Assembly (NCBI GenBank): GCA_002197995.1
Contig: NGZR01000005.1
Location: forward strand, 806,001 to 870,000
Source: Gaeumannomyces sp. JS-464
Taxonomy: Eukaryota > Ascomycota > Sordariomycetes > Magnaporthales > Magnaporthaceae
Direction: 5' to 3'
DNA: 64,000 bases
Shown here piece after piece: positions 25,065 through 36,005 of the stretch. Below the pieces are notes generated by a model. That model was not told where the DNA came from and searched no databases. It saw only the letters and a list, made by a program, of their open reading frames with translations. The stretch's first letter is position 1. Every line of letters starts with the position of its first letter. The position numbers were made by a program, and so were the translations under genes.

Positions 25065-25833
25065 ACGAGTGTCCCAGGTTTGGGGGTGCGGCTCACTTTG
25101 GGCGGGCGACCATCGCCCGTGGGTGATGACTGCGACGGCTTGCAGTGACGACAAGCGAGCGATGCGGTGGGCGGGCCCGGTGACAAGTGTTGCATAGAAG
25201 CAGAGCAAAGTGTCTGGAAGGCCAAGTAGTGTTCAACAATGTCCTCAAACCATCTGCAGCAAGAGTACAGTCCTATTTGGCATTGGGTAACAAGCCTGGA
25301 ACTATCCTTGAGATCGTCGTCATGGTATCCTTACGTGAGAAGCCAGGAGCAGCGCCTCCTACGCCATCAATACGACTCGACGCCACACCACCATTGTATC
25401 TGCCTTTGCGGTTGCTTCCGGCACGCATCCTCCTTCGGAATAATATCCGAAGGATGGGACGCGCCTGTCGCCGTGGCCAGGACACGCGCCGGACCCGATT
25501 GGTCGGATTGGGTGGGTGGGTGCGTCGCAAAGGGGTGGCTTTCCCACCAACACTGTCCGGGCCTCGGACACTACAATTTACCGACAACCAACGTTTCTCT
25601 CCAATAAAGCTAACTTGCTTGTTTTACTATATTTCTAATGAGCGTCCTGCTCGGCGCCTGGCTATAGCTAACTATGTTGGCACCACCTAGCCAGCCTCTA
25701 GTTACCGACAGTGCTCCAAGCACCCAGCTGGACGTCACTGCTGTACTGTATTTCCAGCCTCCCTTCATCGCCGGGGTCTCGCATCCTGAGACTGCTATCA
25801 CCCGGGAGCTCGCTCACAACTTCAGGTCTCGAT
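25065..25833. other. convergent 3' flanks
   Basis: About 770 bp between the carboxypeptidase stop and the stop of the convergent Cys-rich protein gene. No coding signal recognised. Confidence 0.5.
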
Positions 25834-26561
25834 CTAGCGGCGGTGGGCCTGGAACTCGGCGGGCACGGCGTCGGCGCCGGCGCCGGAGAAGGCAAGCTTC
25901 TCCTGTAAACGGGGCAAGCAAGTCAGCATCTCGTCCATGCGCCTTGGGAGATGGCAGCCTGATGGGAATAAAGCACTTACCAGCTCCGCAACCTTCTCCT
26001 CGGACAGGCCGGCGATGCTGTAGTCGGTTCCGTCGGCGAGGCCGATGGTGTTGAACTTGACCGAGGCCGTGCACTTGCCGCCCTCGGGCTGCTCGGCGGG
26101 GCACGACTGGTCGGGGCGCGCTTGCGGTTGATGAACTCGTACCGCCCGCCCGTGCGGTCGCCGCGCGTCGTGTAGGGCAGGCAGACAAAGTCCCGGCCGT
26201 TGGAGTCGGACTGGCCGCCGAAGAAGTTGCAGCCGCCTCCAGTGTAGGCGTTGGTGCGGATGCGCCAGTTGGTCGGGATCTGGAAAGGAGGGGTTTTCGT
26301 TCGGTTCCGTCAGTCCCGGGAGCTTTCGAAGGAGTGGGAGAGAGAATGGGGAGCAGGGAGAGGGGTCTTTCAACTCACCGCGGCGAAGCCAATGCTCGCT
26401 AGGCCGCTGCTCCCGTTGTCGCTGAACACGCAGCACACGCCCGGGTTGATGTTCACGCAGGCCCTGCTGCCGCCGTTGCAGCCGTCGGGGCCGTAGCCCC
26501 TGATGTCGATGGCCGACACGGTGGCCGCGAGGGCGACGAGGACAGACGAAGAGAAGTGCAT
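25834..26561 (-). CDS. secreted cysteine-rich protein of unknown function
   Basis: Small secreted protein, about 183 aa. Exons (minus): 26,561-26,379; 26,279-25,981; 25,902-25,834, with GTGAGT and GTAAGT donors. Signal peptide about 1-17. Eight cysteines: one in GPDGCNGG, one in RACVN, two adjacent in GVCCVF, one in GGGCNFFGG, and one each in FVCLP, DQSCPAE and GKCTA; four disulfides are possible. The C-terminal exon is Ala-rich and lacks Cys. Exon 2 changes frame at the GGGG run 26,113-26,116; one lost base restores NRKRAPDQSCPAEQ and also makes the exon phases match. I do not recognise a family. Size, signal peptide and Cys content fit a fungal effector or cell-wall-associated protein, but function is not shown. 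Confidence 0.8.
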
Positions 26562-29500
26562 TTTGGATGGGAGGTGCGGGCGGTGGGTGCCGGGCCTTGT
26601 TGCTGTGATGCTTGTCTGTGATGCTGCCGTGGAGGAACCTGGAGGAGCTGGTGGCGATGAGGGGAGGAAGCAGAACAGAACCCGTCCTGGAGGAGCAGAC
26701 GGCTGGCTTTATACTGTTTCTCGAGGCCTACTTCTTGACGGCGACGCTGCCTAGGCTCCAGTCAAGCCTCATTGCTCTCGTCCTGGCCAAGAGCAGTCGG
26801 TACGTCGACGGCATCACCGTGTGGGGTTGACTCGTTGACTCTATTGCGCCGTCTTACCACCTCCCAAGCGCGGCGTCAGATGGGGACCATGGTCCAAGAG
26901 GTACCACATGCACCTATCGTCAAGCAGGCGAGGGCATCGCCACCTCGGGAGCCGACACTTCTCCGCGCGAGGCTATTTCTCTGGGCGCCGTGTGGGCACC
27001 GTCAGCGGCACCAAGTAGCGGGGTTCTTTCTGCTGACGTATTCTCGTCCCGCAATCGAGCGAGGTCCTTCCTTGTGTAACGATTATCGACCCCAACTAGG
27101 TACTATCGGTGCAGTCTGATGCGGCTACTTGGACATCGCTAGCGTCTCCGTCAGGTCAGGCTATAATCCGAGCATCCGACTGTAAGATCCCGAATAAGGA
27201 GGTGCTCGTCCACCTTGCATGCGTTGCCTAGAGTTCAACCGACCTACCAAGCATCGCCGCGACGATGCCAGCCTATAGATCGATAGTCTACTTTGCGTCT
27301 TATATGCGTTTTGGCGCACGATGTCACTCCCGAGCTCACCTAGCCCGTAGAAGCCCCCAATCCCACCCTCCTGTACTGGTGCCTATTCGGCGACGCGGGG
27401 CGCCCCGCAGCTCCCAGCGAGCCGGCAGAGCCGCCGCGCCCCTTAGGTAAATGCGCCTGGTTCCTGATCCGCCCCGACTCCCGAGAACAAGCACGGCGCC
27501 GAGAAGAGGCGCCTCGGGTGAAAGCAGCCCGTCGGCGCTATGGGCGCCCAAAGAGGCAACAAGCCGCGGCTCGCTGACCGAGGCTCCAGGAGGAATCGGT
27601 GCCAAGATACAGGCTGGTGAGAAGCTTATATTTTAATTGCCTAGTTAAAAGGACCTTGGGACCTCGTATTCCCGTCGCCTCTGCTCGGACTCCGCGCGTC
27701 CCCGCATTATTCGCCCGATCGCATTCTCCGTCTGTCGCTTGCAAGGCTGGAGTCCGAGGCCCAGTGTTTGGCCACGCTGGTACCGAGATTCACGACATGC
27801 ATCGCTCACGAGCCTCAAGACAACGTCAGTGACGCCATCGCTCTCATGAGCGTCACACAGGCAGCATCCCCGAGCGAGCCGCCAGCTCTTCTTGCCTCCT
27901 CCATCGCCATATTCCCAGTCCCAGGCCCCCAACGGCCGGGACGACGAGCGCGCGGGTGAGGATGATGACGAGGGTGCCGACGTGAAGCGGCACAGCCTGC
28001 GCGCCCACGCGGCTCGGTCGCGCCAGGACCTTGCAGGCTCTTGGCGTCGAGGCCAGGTCCAAGGCGGCGGCGATGGGACGAAGAGCATAAGCGGCGCAAT
28101 CTCGTCGCCGCTCCATGTCGAGTCGAGGCTTCACTGGCACCTCATTCGCCCCGCCATGTCCGCCTCCTCAGCCAACCCCGCGGGGCCCAGGTTTCGGGGC
28201 GGGTGCAGACGAACCTTCACTGGATCCCGGAGCGGATAGCCCGAGATCGCTGGCGTGTTGCGATACTAAAAGGAAGAGGTTGTGAAGATGCCCAACACCA
28301 GGCGCAACGACCCGATCAGGACAGCCATGACCTTCAGGTCAAGCCCGAAGGCACGGTCGTGGCCATTTCTAGCTCGCTGCGGCTTGGCCTGCGCATGAAC
28401 GCGATCAAGATCGGTATCAGAGCCGCCCGCATGGATGAGAATTTGCAGAAGGACAAGTCTGCCCCGGCGTCATCTGCTCCGGCGAATGTGGCGGCGACGG
28501 GCGCGGCTCTGGCCTGGTAGTTCCAGAGACAACGGCGGGGCACGCCATAAGCCATCGCACCGAACGCGCCGCCTTGAGTTATGCCTTGTTGGTGAACGGG
28601 CGGTGCGGAAGTCGACCGGCAGCGGAGTCCTGCGATACCAAAAAGCAGTGAAGCAGTTAACTCGACGACCTAGACAAAGGGCGTGTGATGTGGAAGGAAG
28701 TCGGAGACGCCATATCAACAGGGTTTACGGTGCACGAAGGAGAAAGAGGTGACGACACACAGCGAGTGACACAGGCGCGGCAGCTCCGGTGCCTGGGCCT
28801 GCGGCCAACCGTCGAGTCCCGTCCAGGGGGGTTTGCTGTGTGGTCGGTCTGCAGGTGGCGGGCTCTCGACTGGCACCGAGTGACGCGGGCGTGCCGGCTC
28901 CTATAGCACGCGTATCGCGCTCCTCCAAGTACCTGCGTTCCATCGGGGCTAGTCTCGATCGGCCCGGTGCAGAGGGGTGGTGCCCTGGAGATGATTTGAT
29001 CGTAGTGGTGACGACACACGCCTCCAACGGCGAGGCTCAGCGGGACCACGTTTAAAAACTCACAGGCATTGGATAACGGCGACTTGGATAGGCTTCGGCC
29101 GTCCGGCGCACGGCTAACAGCCGACCTAGAGCTGGTACCGACAGGAAGAGTCTAGGCCCCCGATATTGTAATTGTGACACCGCGAGGGTGGGAAAGTGGA
29201 GTGGTGTGGAAGCGCCGTTCCTACGACTTCTTCACCTATAGCAGCGAGTCCAGCCTTGCTAAATGCTCGGATGTGGAAGGCACGAGTGGAGCCAAGCTTC
29301 TTAGACCCCAGGCGGAGTCTATCGAGTGGAAAAAGTTGGACCTTGAGGTTAGGAACGTGCCCTGTCAGCGTCAGGTGACTGACGTCTTCCATGGACTCCC
29401 ACGCCGAGTTCCTGCTTTCAACGTAGAAGACAAGAGGGTTACGGGGCCTTGAGCTGGACACGGCGGATACGGAATAAGGAATATGTATCACGCTGTTCCA

Positions 29501-29731
29501 TGGCAGGAGACTGGCGGAGAAATAAACGACTTTGTATTTTGACTAGACGGAGGGCGAATCCGACGAGGGCTTCAATATCAGGCTGCCCTGGTTCTGTATA
29601 TACCCAGCCAAAATAAATTCTATCTTTTCTATACCCAAAACCCAACCCAGGAATTCTAATTAGACACGGCGGTTGAGAGAGTTGTCGTTGGTCGTCAACC
29701 GCCTAGCAACAAGGTCCGTGTGGCGAGCCGC
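26562..29731. other. 3.2 kb without a confident gene
   Basis: The first part is the promoter of the Cys-rich protein. Between 27,850 and 28,555 the minus strand has hydrophobic segments in shifting frames (LKVMAVLIGSLRLVLGIFTT near 28,290-28,350; HVGTLVIILTRALVVPAVGG near 27,930-28,000), which may be a decayed or mis-assembled small membrane protein; I cannot name it. A 121-codon minus frame at 29,126-29,491 has no recognised domain. The rest is unremarkable. Confidence 0.4.
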
Positions 29732-30235
29732 TTAGCAGACGGGGATCTTGATGGTCTGGCCGACCTCGAGCAGGAGCGGGTCGACGCCCTGGTTGGCCTT
29801 GGCGAGGGCCTTGATGTCGAGGTTGAACTTCTGGGCGACCAGGAAGAAGGTGTCGCCCTTGGCGATGGTGTAGGTGGCCTGGCCGCCCTTGACGCACGCG
29901 TTGTTCTCCGAGGGCTTGGCCAGGCACGACACGTTGTCGAGCTCGCAGGGGTTGGTGGGGACCTTGAGGACCTGGCCCAGCTGGATGAAGTTGGGGTTCT
30001 GGAGGTTGCTGGCCTTGGCGATGTTGCAGATGCCCGACTTCATCTTCTGCGAGATGGTGGTCAGGGTGTCGTTGGCAACGACAGTGTAGTCGACGACGGG
30101 GCCGACCGAGCAGGTGGCGCCGGCGGGGGCGCCGCCGGTGGCGGGGGTCGGAGTGGTCGCGCTGGCCTGGACGCGGGTCTGGGGAGCGGCCGCGGCGAGG
30201 CCGGCGGCGAGGACGGCGACGATGGAGAACTGCAT
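29732..30235 (-). CDS. secreted two-LysM protein (LysM effector type)
   Basis: Single-exon 167-aa protein made of a signal peptide (about 1-18), a short Thr/Pro/Ala linker and two LysM domains (about 50-93 and 121-165, each starting Y-T and ending K-V/I-P). LysM modules bind N-acetylglucosamine polymers. Six cysteines at 42, 70, 97, 104, 114 and 167 fit three disulfides; N-glycosylation sequons at N55 and N101. The architecture is that of LysM effectors such as Ecp6 and Slp1, which sequester chitin fragments or shield hyphae from chitinases; in a non-pathogen it may simply protect or organise the wall. No catalytic domain is attached. Placed about 7 kb from the RIP-affected transposon block. 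Confidence 0.93.
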   Translation of the reverse strand: MQFSIVAVLAAGLAAAAPQTRVQASATTPTPATGGAPAGATCSVGPVVDYTVVANDTLTTISQKMKSGICNIAKASNLQNPNFIQLGQVLKVPTNPCELDNVSCLAKPSENNACVKGGQATYTIAKGDTFFLVAQKFNLDIKALAKANQGVDPLLLEVGQTIKIPVC

Positions 30236-31470
30236 TTTGGCGGCTTGGTTGGGTGGGGTGAAAAGACTGGAAAGTCGGTTGTGCAGAAGGATCAGCGAAC
30301 GAAAGAATGTAGTGGCTAGAAGCCGAGAGTGAAAGACTGAAGTGAGTGAGCGGTAAGAGGCTGAAGCTGTGAGCTGGTGGGAAAGGAAGAAAACGATACC
30401 CAGACGTCGACAGCCACAGCCATCTTATAGGAACGTGTTGCGCAGTGGCAGCCCGCGGACGGCGCCCCTATTCTCGGGCCGGGCAAGGGGCGCCGTGCCT
30501 GAACCAGAGGCTTGGCGTCGGAGCCACCGATCTCCTGCGCGCATCGGGAAGTCTGGCAAACCCGCGGGCCGTTGCATCGGTATTGAACTCTAAATCGCCG
30601 CCTCCTGGCCTGGATCCAGGCACGCAGGAACGGCTTTGACTCGCTGCCGTGGGTTACCCCGGCCCCTGGGGTAGGGAATGGCGCTGTCGACGTGGTTTGG
30701 CAGGCCCATTTGCCCGGCAGTGCCACCCCAAACCGGACGAATCGTCACGAATCTTGTCTGTTTTGGGACATCAAACGACTCGCGGCTTCATGATGTGAGA
30801 GACAATGAAACTAATTTCGAGGCTTGTCCAGCAAAAAGGCGCGGGAAGGCAGAATGATGGTGGTATTTCTTTGCCAATACGAATGGAAGCAGGTTCATCC
30901 AGATGGTCAACGGAGTTTAAAATTCCCCTTTTGCGTCAGTGCAATATAATTATCCCGGCGGGCTGTCAAGAGCCACTGTAGACGGCACTCGCGTCTTCTG
31001 GCGAAAGCGGCACTTCAAAGGAAATTGGATTGCTGATGATTGCCATGACATGCAGCCAAATGCCGGCTGTAGTATTCGGGTTGTGATGGAATCTTCTGCA
31101 CGGGTCCGTCTTGTGGCGGCCGAGCTTCTGGGCAACCTAAGTCATGCAGCGCGTCTTTCTGCCTGTCACAGCCAGTTGGACCCCTGAGCCCTTGCCGCAG
31201 CCCCTGAATCCGAATGCGGTATGTCTCCATGGCGCGCATGCGCTTGCAGACCGGCGAGAGGCTTCGTAATGATTACCACCCGAGGCGACGTGGCGAGCGG
31301 CTAGGCCGGGCAACATCCTCAGCACTAGACTCCTTAAGCTTCCAATCTTTGCCAAGACGCCAACATGGGATGAGAGCAGACAACTGTGTCCACGGAACAT
31401 AATTTCAGCGCGAACCTATAAACCCAGCCAATCCGCTCCCCAATTCGCCCCGTGCGAGTGTAATAACATT
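30236..31470. other. LysM gene promoter and empty intergenic DNA
   Basis: CT-rich leader immediately upstream of the LysM start, then about 1 kb without a supported gene. Confidence 0.5.
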
Positions 31471-31485
31471 TTGTGCAATACAAAG

Positions 31486-31575
31486 TCATTCGACATCCTG
31501 CTAGCCGAGGATAAAACGGTCAACCGGCGTCTGGCCGTTAAGATCCTCGAAAAGTACCATCACATCGTAACGGAT
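31486..31575 (+). pseudogene. receiver-domain fragment of a group III (Nik1/Os-1) hybrid histidine kinase
   Basis: About 30 codons read FDILLAEDKTVNRRLAV followed by KILEKYHHIVT. This is the first alpha/beta unit of the response-regulator receiver domain of the fungal osmosensing hybrid histidine kinase Nik1/Os-1, with the usual acidic pair (E-D) but Lys and Arg where the family has Asn and Gln after it. The homology stops before the phospho-accepting Asp, and no HAMP repeats or kinase core are visible nearby. It is therefore a short captured fragment, not a gene. The parent gene should be elsewhere in the genome. Confidence 0.75.
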
Positions 31576-31929
31576 GCTGGCGCATTAGCCATATCTGGTG
31601 GAAACTTTACAAAGCGGACGCTTGCTGTGGACGCGCCCAAGAAATGCCAATAAACGGAAAACGGGGACGGAGGGAGGGTGTTTGGCGCGAATGGGTATCA
31701 GACCAGAGCCCGATGTCACTTGCCACTTCGGCCTTGCAGGCATCAAGCATGGCGATGCAGCAAGAAGAAGAAACAAAAGAAAGTCGGGACTTGGGCAGGC
31801 TTGATACTCACACGCAAGTCAAAGCATCGCCACGCCAGGGGTTACCGAGCCTGGTGGTCTTTCGAACGCAAAGCCTCCTCCTTCACCCCCGCAATCGAGG
31901 CTGCACCTGGAGCGGGCTTGACAAGGCTG

Positions 31930-32161
31930 GGGTACGTTGGCCGCTTTCTGGCCGCTTTCTGGCCCTCCACATCCACCAAAATGAGGCTGGTCGACAAGGT
32001 TCTTCCCCAGCGTCCTGGCTCGCCCCGAGTTTGACGCCGCGTGCTCCGCCGGGGAGTTCGTCCAGGCCGGGTCGCTAGCACGCATATCCGACCGCGCCGA
32101 CGGCAAACAGTGGGACTATGTCTTCAACTGCGGTGGCGAGACCAGGTACTCGCCTGCGTAG
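31930..32161 (+). pseudogene. NAD-dependent epimerase/dehydratase-like gene fragment
   Basis: Reads GYVGRFLAAFW (end of a Rossmann glycine motif), then MRLVDKVLPQ, and after a frame shift at 32,011 ARPEFDAACSAGEFVQAGSL and WDYVFNCGGETRY. These are the first beta-alpha units of a fungal NAD(P)-binding protein of the SDR/epimerase type. The first glycines, and everything after GGETRY, are absent. An 11-bp direct repeat (ggccgctttct, twice, at about 31,939-31,960) adds a duplication inside the glycine-motif region. With the histidine-kinase fragment 350 bp away, this looks like debris of captured genes. Confidence 0.65.
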
Positions 32162-33221
32162 GGGGCTGCTTCTGTGGCTCGAGAACCCATGGCTCCGCCA
32201 GCAAACGACCCGCCACCGTGAGCCCGGCGCTTTTTGGATATTGGGATTCACGTCTCGAAGTCCCGGCCAATCGGACACCTTGATCATGCTTGGATTCTTC
32301 ACCTCCGCCTTGCTTGCTTGCCGCCGGTGGATTCTTGGTGGCGAGGACGATCCGAGCAGCAGCGTGCATGGCTCGAACTTCCTGGACCTCCCGCACCGCG
32401 AGCACAGGACACGGGTGCTTCCGCACCTTGCAGCGCTCCGGGCACGGCTAGGGTTGTCGGTTGCTGCTCTTTCCGACAGGTGCGCCCTCCTCACTCGACT
32501 CCGCCCCGTCGGGCGACTGGCGTGGCGGCGTTGGAGGGCGCGACCATGTGCGCCGCCGCCAGCTACAAAAGGTGCACATGGGAATAGCTTCAAATGGCGT
32601 GCAGTTCTTCCCCGGGGCATGTGGGGCGACCACCCTGTCAACCCAGCGGGATGGGGGAGCAGACCGAGCAGGCCTCCAACAACGCACACCGAGAGTCCCA
32701 CCCACAATACAATCCCAGTCGCTTGCGACGCCTAGCAATACTTGAAAGACCAAAACACCCAGCATCACCCCGCCCCCGCCCCCCAGGTCAGCCAGCTGTA
32801 GGATCGCCCCCAAACTGGATACCGTGCAGCCTGCAGCCTCGGCCCGGTTTGGGTGTCCACAGCCCACAGCACCGACAGGTGGGTTACCTCGTAGTTTCCC
32901 GAGACCCGGGAAACCTGCTGGCTCGTTGCGCGTCCGGCACAGAGCCGTTGCGGAGCCCACCGCGTGTCGTCTCCAGCCCTCTGCACCGACGCTCGCTGGG
33001 CGCACCGTCGGCCATGCCTGGATGGGGTCGAGGTGCCATTTGTGCCGCGCAGTCAACTACACGGACCCGGAAGAAGTCACCGAGATGCGGGCTGCCACGC
33101 TCGACGACCAGCATATACCTTGCATCGGCCCTTGCTGCACGCACGGATGCTGCTGGACTTTATTACCGACCTATTTAGGTACCAAAGCCCATCAAGTGCA
33201 AGTCTTTGCAGCTACCACGTC
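32162..33221. other. no recognisable gene
   Basis: About 1 kb of GC-rich DNA with overlapping open frames on both strands, none with a domain or splice structure I can support. Confidence 0.5.
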
Positions 33222-33728
33222 TCACTCGGTCCCTTCAAACGCCTTTCTCAAGCCCTCGACGTCCATCTTCTTCATTTGAAGCATCGCGACCGTCGCGCGC
33301 CCGGCCTTTGCCTCGTCCGGGTCCGCCAGCATCTCCTTGAGCTCCCTGGGAACGACCTGCCAGCTGACCCCGAACTTGTCTGCGACCCAGCCGCACTCGC
33401 GCCTCTTCTCGTCCCCGCCCTCGCCGAGCTTGTCCCAATAGTAGTCCACCTCGGCCTGGTCGGCGCAGCCGACCATGAACGAGACCGCCTCGCTGTGTTT
33501 GAAGTGGGGGCCCCCGTTGAGCCCCACGAACCGGTGGCGGCCCATGAGGACGAACTCGACCGTCATGACGGCGCCGGCGGGCTTGCCGTGCACGTGCTGG
33601 CCCTGCGAGTTGTAGCGCTGGACCGAGACGATGGAGGAGTCGGGGAAGATGGAGATGTAGTGCTTTGCAGCCTCTTCGGCCTCGTTGTCGAACCAAAGAC
33701 AGGTGGTGAGCTTGTTGGTAGCGGCCAT
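33222..33728 (-). CDS. PhnB-like / glyoxalase-fold (3-demethylubiquinone methyltransferase-like) protein
   Basis: 168-aa single-exon protein. It opens with TTCLWFDNEAEEAAKHYISI, characteristic of the PhnB-like vicinal-oxygen-chelate fold, and continues with DSSIVSVQRYN, VEFVLMGRHRFVGLNGGP and SFMVGCADQAEVDYYWDKL; the WQVVPRELKEML strand-helix closes the fold. The start MAATNK was chosen because the upstream in-frame extension is low-complexity and runs into a 22-A tract. The family includes bacterial and fungal proteins annotated as 3-demethylubiquinone-9 3-methyltransferase-like, but they lack a methyltransferase fold and no reaction is established. Probably cytosolic. No frame break. Confidence 0.9.
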   Translation of the reverse strand: MAATNKLTTCLWFDNEAEEAAKHYISIFPDSSIVSVQRYNSQGQHVHGKPAGAVMTVEFVLMGRHRFVGLNGGPHFKHSEAVSFMVGCADQAEVDYYWDKLGEGGDEKRRECGWVADKFGVSWQVVPRELKEMLADPDEAKAGRATVAMLQMKKMDVEGLRKAFEGTE

Positions 33729-34316
33729 GTTTTTCCTCTGGCGTTTGCTGCGGGTAGATCTGCTGAGACAGATGATGTCAATATCGGGGAGTGTCCTGTC
33801 CAAAAAAAAAAAAAAAAAAAAAATACGGCAGAGGGGACTGCCTCGGTCCCTTTTTGAGTTTCTCTCGCTCACTTAACAAATTTCGGAAATACGAACAAGC
33901 GGCGATAATGCAGGTGGCCCGAACCATTAGGTTGGCGTCAGTGGCTTCAGCTGCGTCCTGCTATTGGAGCAGCAGCCTGGATCCCCGCGCTTCTGCCTGG
34001 GAGGCTGAGGACCTGGCCTGTCGCCCCCAGTACGGGTCGGGAGTTTCTGCAATCCGACTCGGCCGCTCGGAATCGAGAGCGATGGGCCACCTTCCGGCCC
34101 CAATTTGGGCTCGCATTCTCGGCGCGCTTGAACTCAGTCAGTGCCTGCGGCCATGGACCAAGAGCATCTTTCCGAGACCTGCACGCGCGTCGGAGGCACA
34201 TAAGGAAGGAAGGGAAGGATAGCCTTTAGTCGCGACTTGGGGCGCCGGGGTATTCCGAGGAACTGCTAGCTCTTTTCCTCCACATTCCATTTCCCTGGCA
34301 CACGCCTTATCCCCCT
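33729..34316. other. promoter of the PhnB-like gene with a 22-A tract
   Basis: An A22 run at 33,802-33,823 lies about 75 bp upstream of the start codon (a T tract on the gene strand), a nucleosome-excluding type of promoter element in fungi. No gene in the rest. Confidence 0.6.
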
Positions 34317-35561
34317 TTATTGTCCCTTCTCTGCCTCTGCGTGTCTAACAAACTCGACATCGGGAAACTCGGCGCTCGGCCCCTCCAGCAGATCCGGCGT
34401 CGCGCCCGTCAGCACGTAGGAGAAGAACTGCAGCGTGTATCGCCACATAATCTCCTGCAGGCGCCGGCTGTTTACCGTGCCGGTGATCGCGTTAGGCACG
34501 GTGGGGGTGCCCCGCAGGCCGAGCAGGTCCGCAACCAGCGGCAGGTCGGTGAAGCTGTAGTGCGTGGTGCCGTTGGGCCGCACCCACGATTTCCAGCCAC
34601 GCGCGTGGTCCTCGTACAGGGCGGTGAGGTTCTCGGCGACGAAGGGAATGGCGGCCGACTGCACAAGAAGTAGCGGCTTGCTCACGACGGCGCCGTCGCT
34701 CGATGCGGGCGGGTACTGGGACCCGTCCATGTTGGCTCCCCCCAGGACGCGGGGGTCCTGGGCGGCGACGTTGACGGCGGTGCTGCCGCCGAAGGAGTGC
34801 CCGTACATGACTGCGCGGAGCGGCCCGCATGCGGAGGACGAGGCGGGGGCCTTGCCTGGGCCGGAGCCGGAACAGCGACCGAGGCCGGGCACTTCGCCGC
34901 GCTCGATGGCGTCGAGCACAGAGACGGAGTCGTTTATCCGGACCGCTTGCAGAAACGTCTGACCGGCGTGGTTCTTGTTATATTCGTTGGTGACGGCGCC
35001 CAGGTACGCCACGAACCCGTCGGGGAAGACCACCGCGGCCGACTCGTAGGTGTGGTCGATGGCGACGACCGTGTAGCCGGCGGTGGCGGCTGCCTGCAGG
35101 GTGGCCGCGTACCCGTGGTGGGTGCCGCCGTAGCCCGGGCTGAAGAGGAGCAGCGGGCCGGATGGGGATGACAGCGGGATGGGCCGGGAGCAGTTGACCA
35201 CCCTCAGTGGAGCGAGGAGCGCCCCTGCATTGGGCACGCCCAGCAGACCATTGAGCAAGGCGTCGGCGACTACGGCCGGGGAGTACGGGACCAGCGACTG
35301 GTGCTCTGGCGGGCACGTGTCGCTGTCGAGGAAAGGCCTGTACACTGTCACCATGAGGCGGCGGAGCTCTGCCGTTGGCGCGAGCGGGTCTGGACGCTCA
35401 GTCTTGACTTCATGGTCGTAGATGGAGACTGGGTATCGACCAAGCTGCGCGGGCAGGACGATGTCGGACTGGCGACTAGAGATTGTCCTTGGCGGTCCAG
35501 CTGTCCAAGCCGGCTGGCAAAGAGCAAGAGCGACAATGGATAGCGTGGAGTAAACCCGCAT
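34317..35561 (-). CDS. secreted PAF-acetylhydrolase-like alpha/beta-hydrolase
   Basis: Intact 414-aa single-exon protein with a signal peptide (about 1-20). The nucleophile elbow is GHSFGG with Ser256; Asp279 lies in GGANMDGSQ and His334 in GTTHYSF. The spacings Ser+23=Asp and Asp+55=His are identical to those of human plasma PAF-acetylhydrolase (Ser273/Asp296/His351), strong support for the PAF-AH isoform II (group VIIA phospholipase A2-like) family. LLLFSPGYGGTHHGY supplies the oxyanion-hole region. Several N-glycosylation sequons. It would hydrolyse short-chain or oxidised phospholipid esters outside the cell (family inference). Fungal homologues are widespread and mostly uncharacterised. 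Confidence 0.9.
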   Translation of the reverse strand: MRVYSTLSIVALALCQPAWTAGPPRTISSRQSDIVLPAQLGRYPVSIYDHEVKTERPDPLAPTAELRRLMVTVYRPFLDSDTCPPEHQSLVPYSPAVVADALLNGLLGVPNAGALLAPLRVVNCSRPIPLSSPSGPLLLFSPGYGGTHHGYAATLQAAATAGYTVVAIDHTYESAAVVFPDGFVAYLGAVTNEYNKNHAGQTFLQAVRINDSVSVLDAIERGEVPGLGRCSGSGPGKAPASSSACGPLRAVMYGHSFGGSTAVNVAAQDPRVLGGANMDGSQYPPASSDGAVVSKPLLLVQSAAIPFVAENLTALYEDHARGWKSWVRPNGTTHYSFTDLPLVADLLGLRGTPTVPNAITGTVNSRRLQEIMWRYTLQFFSYVLTGATPDLLEGPSAEFPDVEFVRHAEAEKGQ

Positions 35562-36005
35562 AATGGCAGTGATTCCTGGTGATTATAGGGCCGGGCTGTT
35601 GGCGTAAAGAACCAGCGCTTACATCTAGGGGCAGGCATCCGCTACAGAGGTAGTTATATAGGTAGCAAATCATTACCATTACGACTCGTCTTTGTAAGGC
35701 GTGATCTTTCGGCCACAATGACTGCGGTCACGTGGTTGAGGTTGCGCAGGTTTTGGTTATGCGGCGGCCTAGAAGGATCCTACACAGCCCCAAACGATGA
35801 CGCCTTGCGGCGGATGTGTAAGGCACGCAATTTCCGTCTTTTGCGGGCAGTGGAGCGTCTGCTTTCCGAGTGGTAAGCAAAGGTGCGAAACCGAAACTCG
35901 CTCCGAGGGCATTGGACTCGGTTAAGCGGCTCAGCGGGCGTGGCGTGCGGATTCGCGATTATGCAAGAAAGCTGGAGAGATATCGCATTTGGGTCGGATT
36001 TTTTT
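35562..36005. other. lipase promoter region
   Basis: Upstream of the PAF-AH-like gene; no gene recognised. Confidence 0.5.

Noticed and set aside
24426..25208. 260-codon minus frame opposite the carboxypeptidase
   Set aside because: Antisense shadow; the + strand carries the full catalytic set.
27853..28555. Possible small membrane protein on the minus strand
   Set aside because: Hydrophobic segments lie in different frames and no start, splice sites or family could be supported; kept only as a remark.
32964..33857. 297-codon + frame opposite the PhnB-like gene
   Set aside because: Antisense shadow; the minus-strand protein has the recognisable fold.
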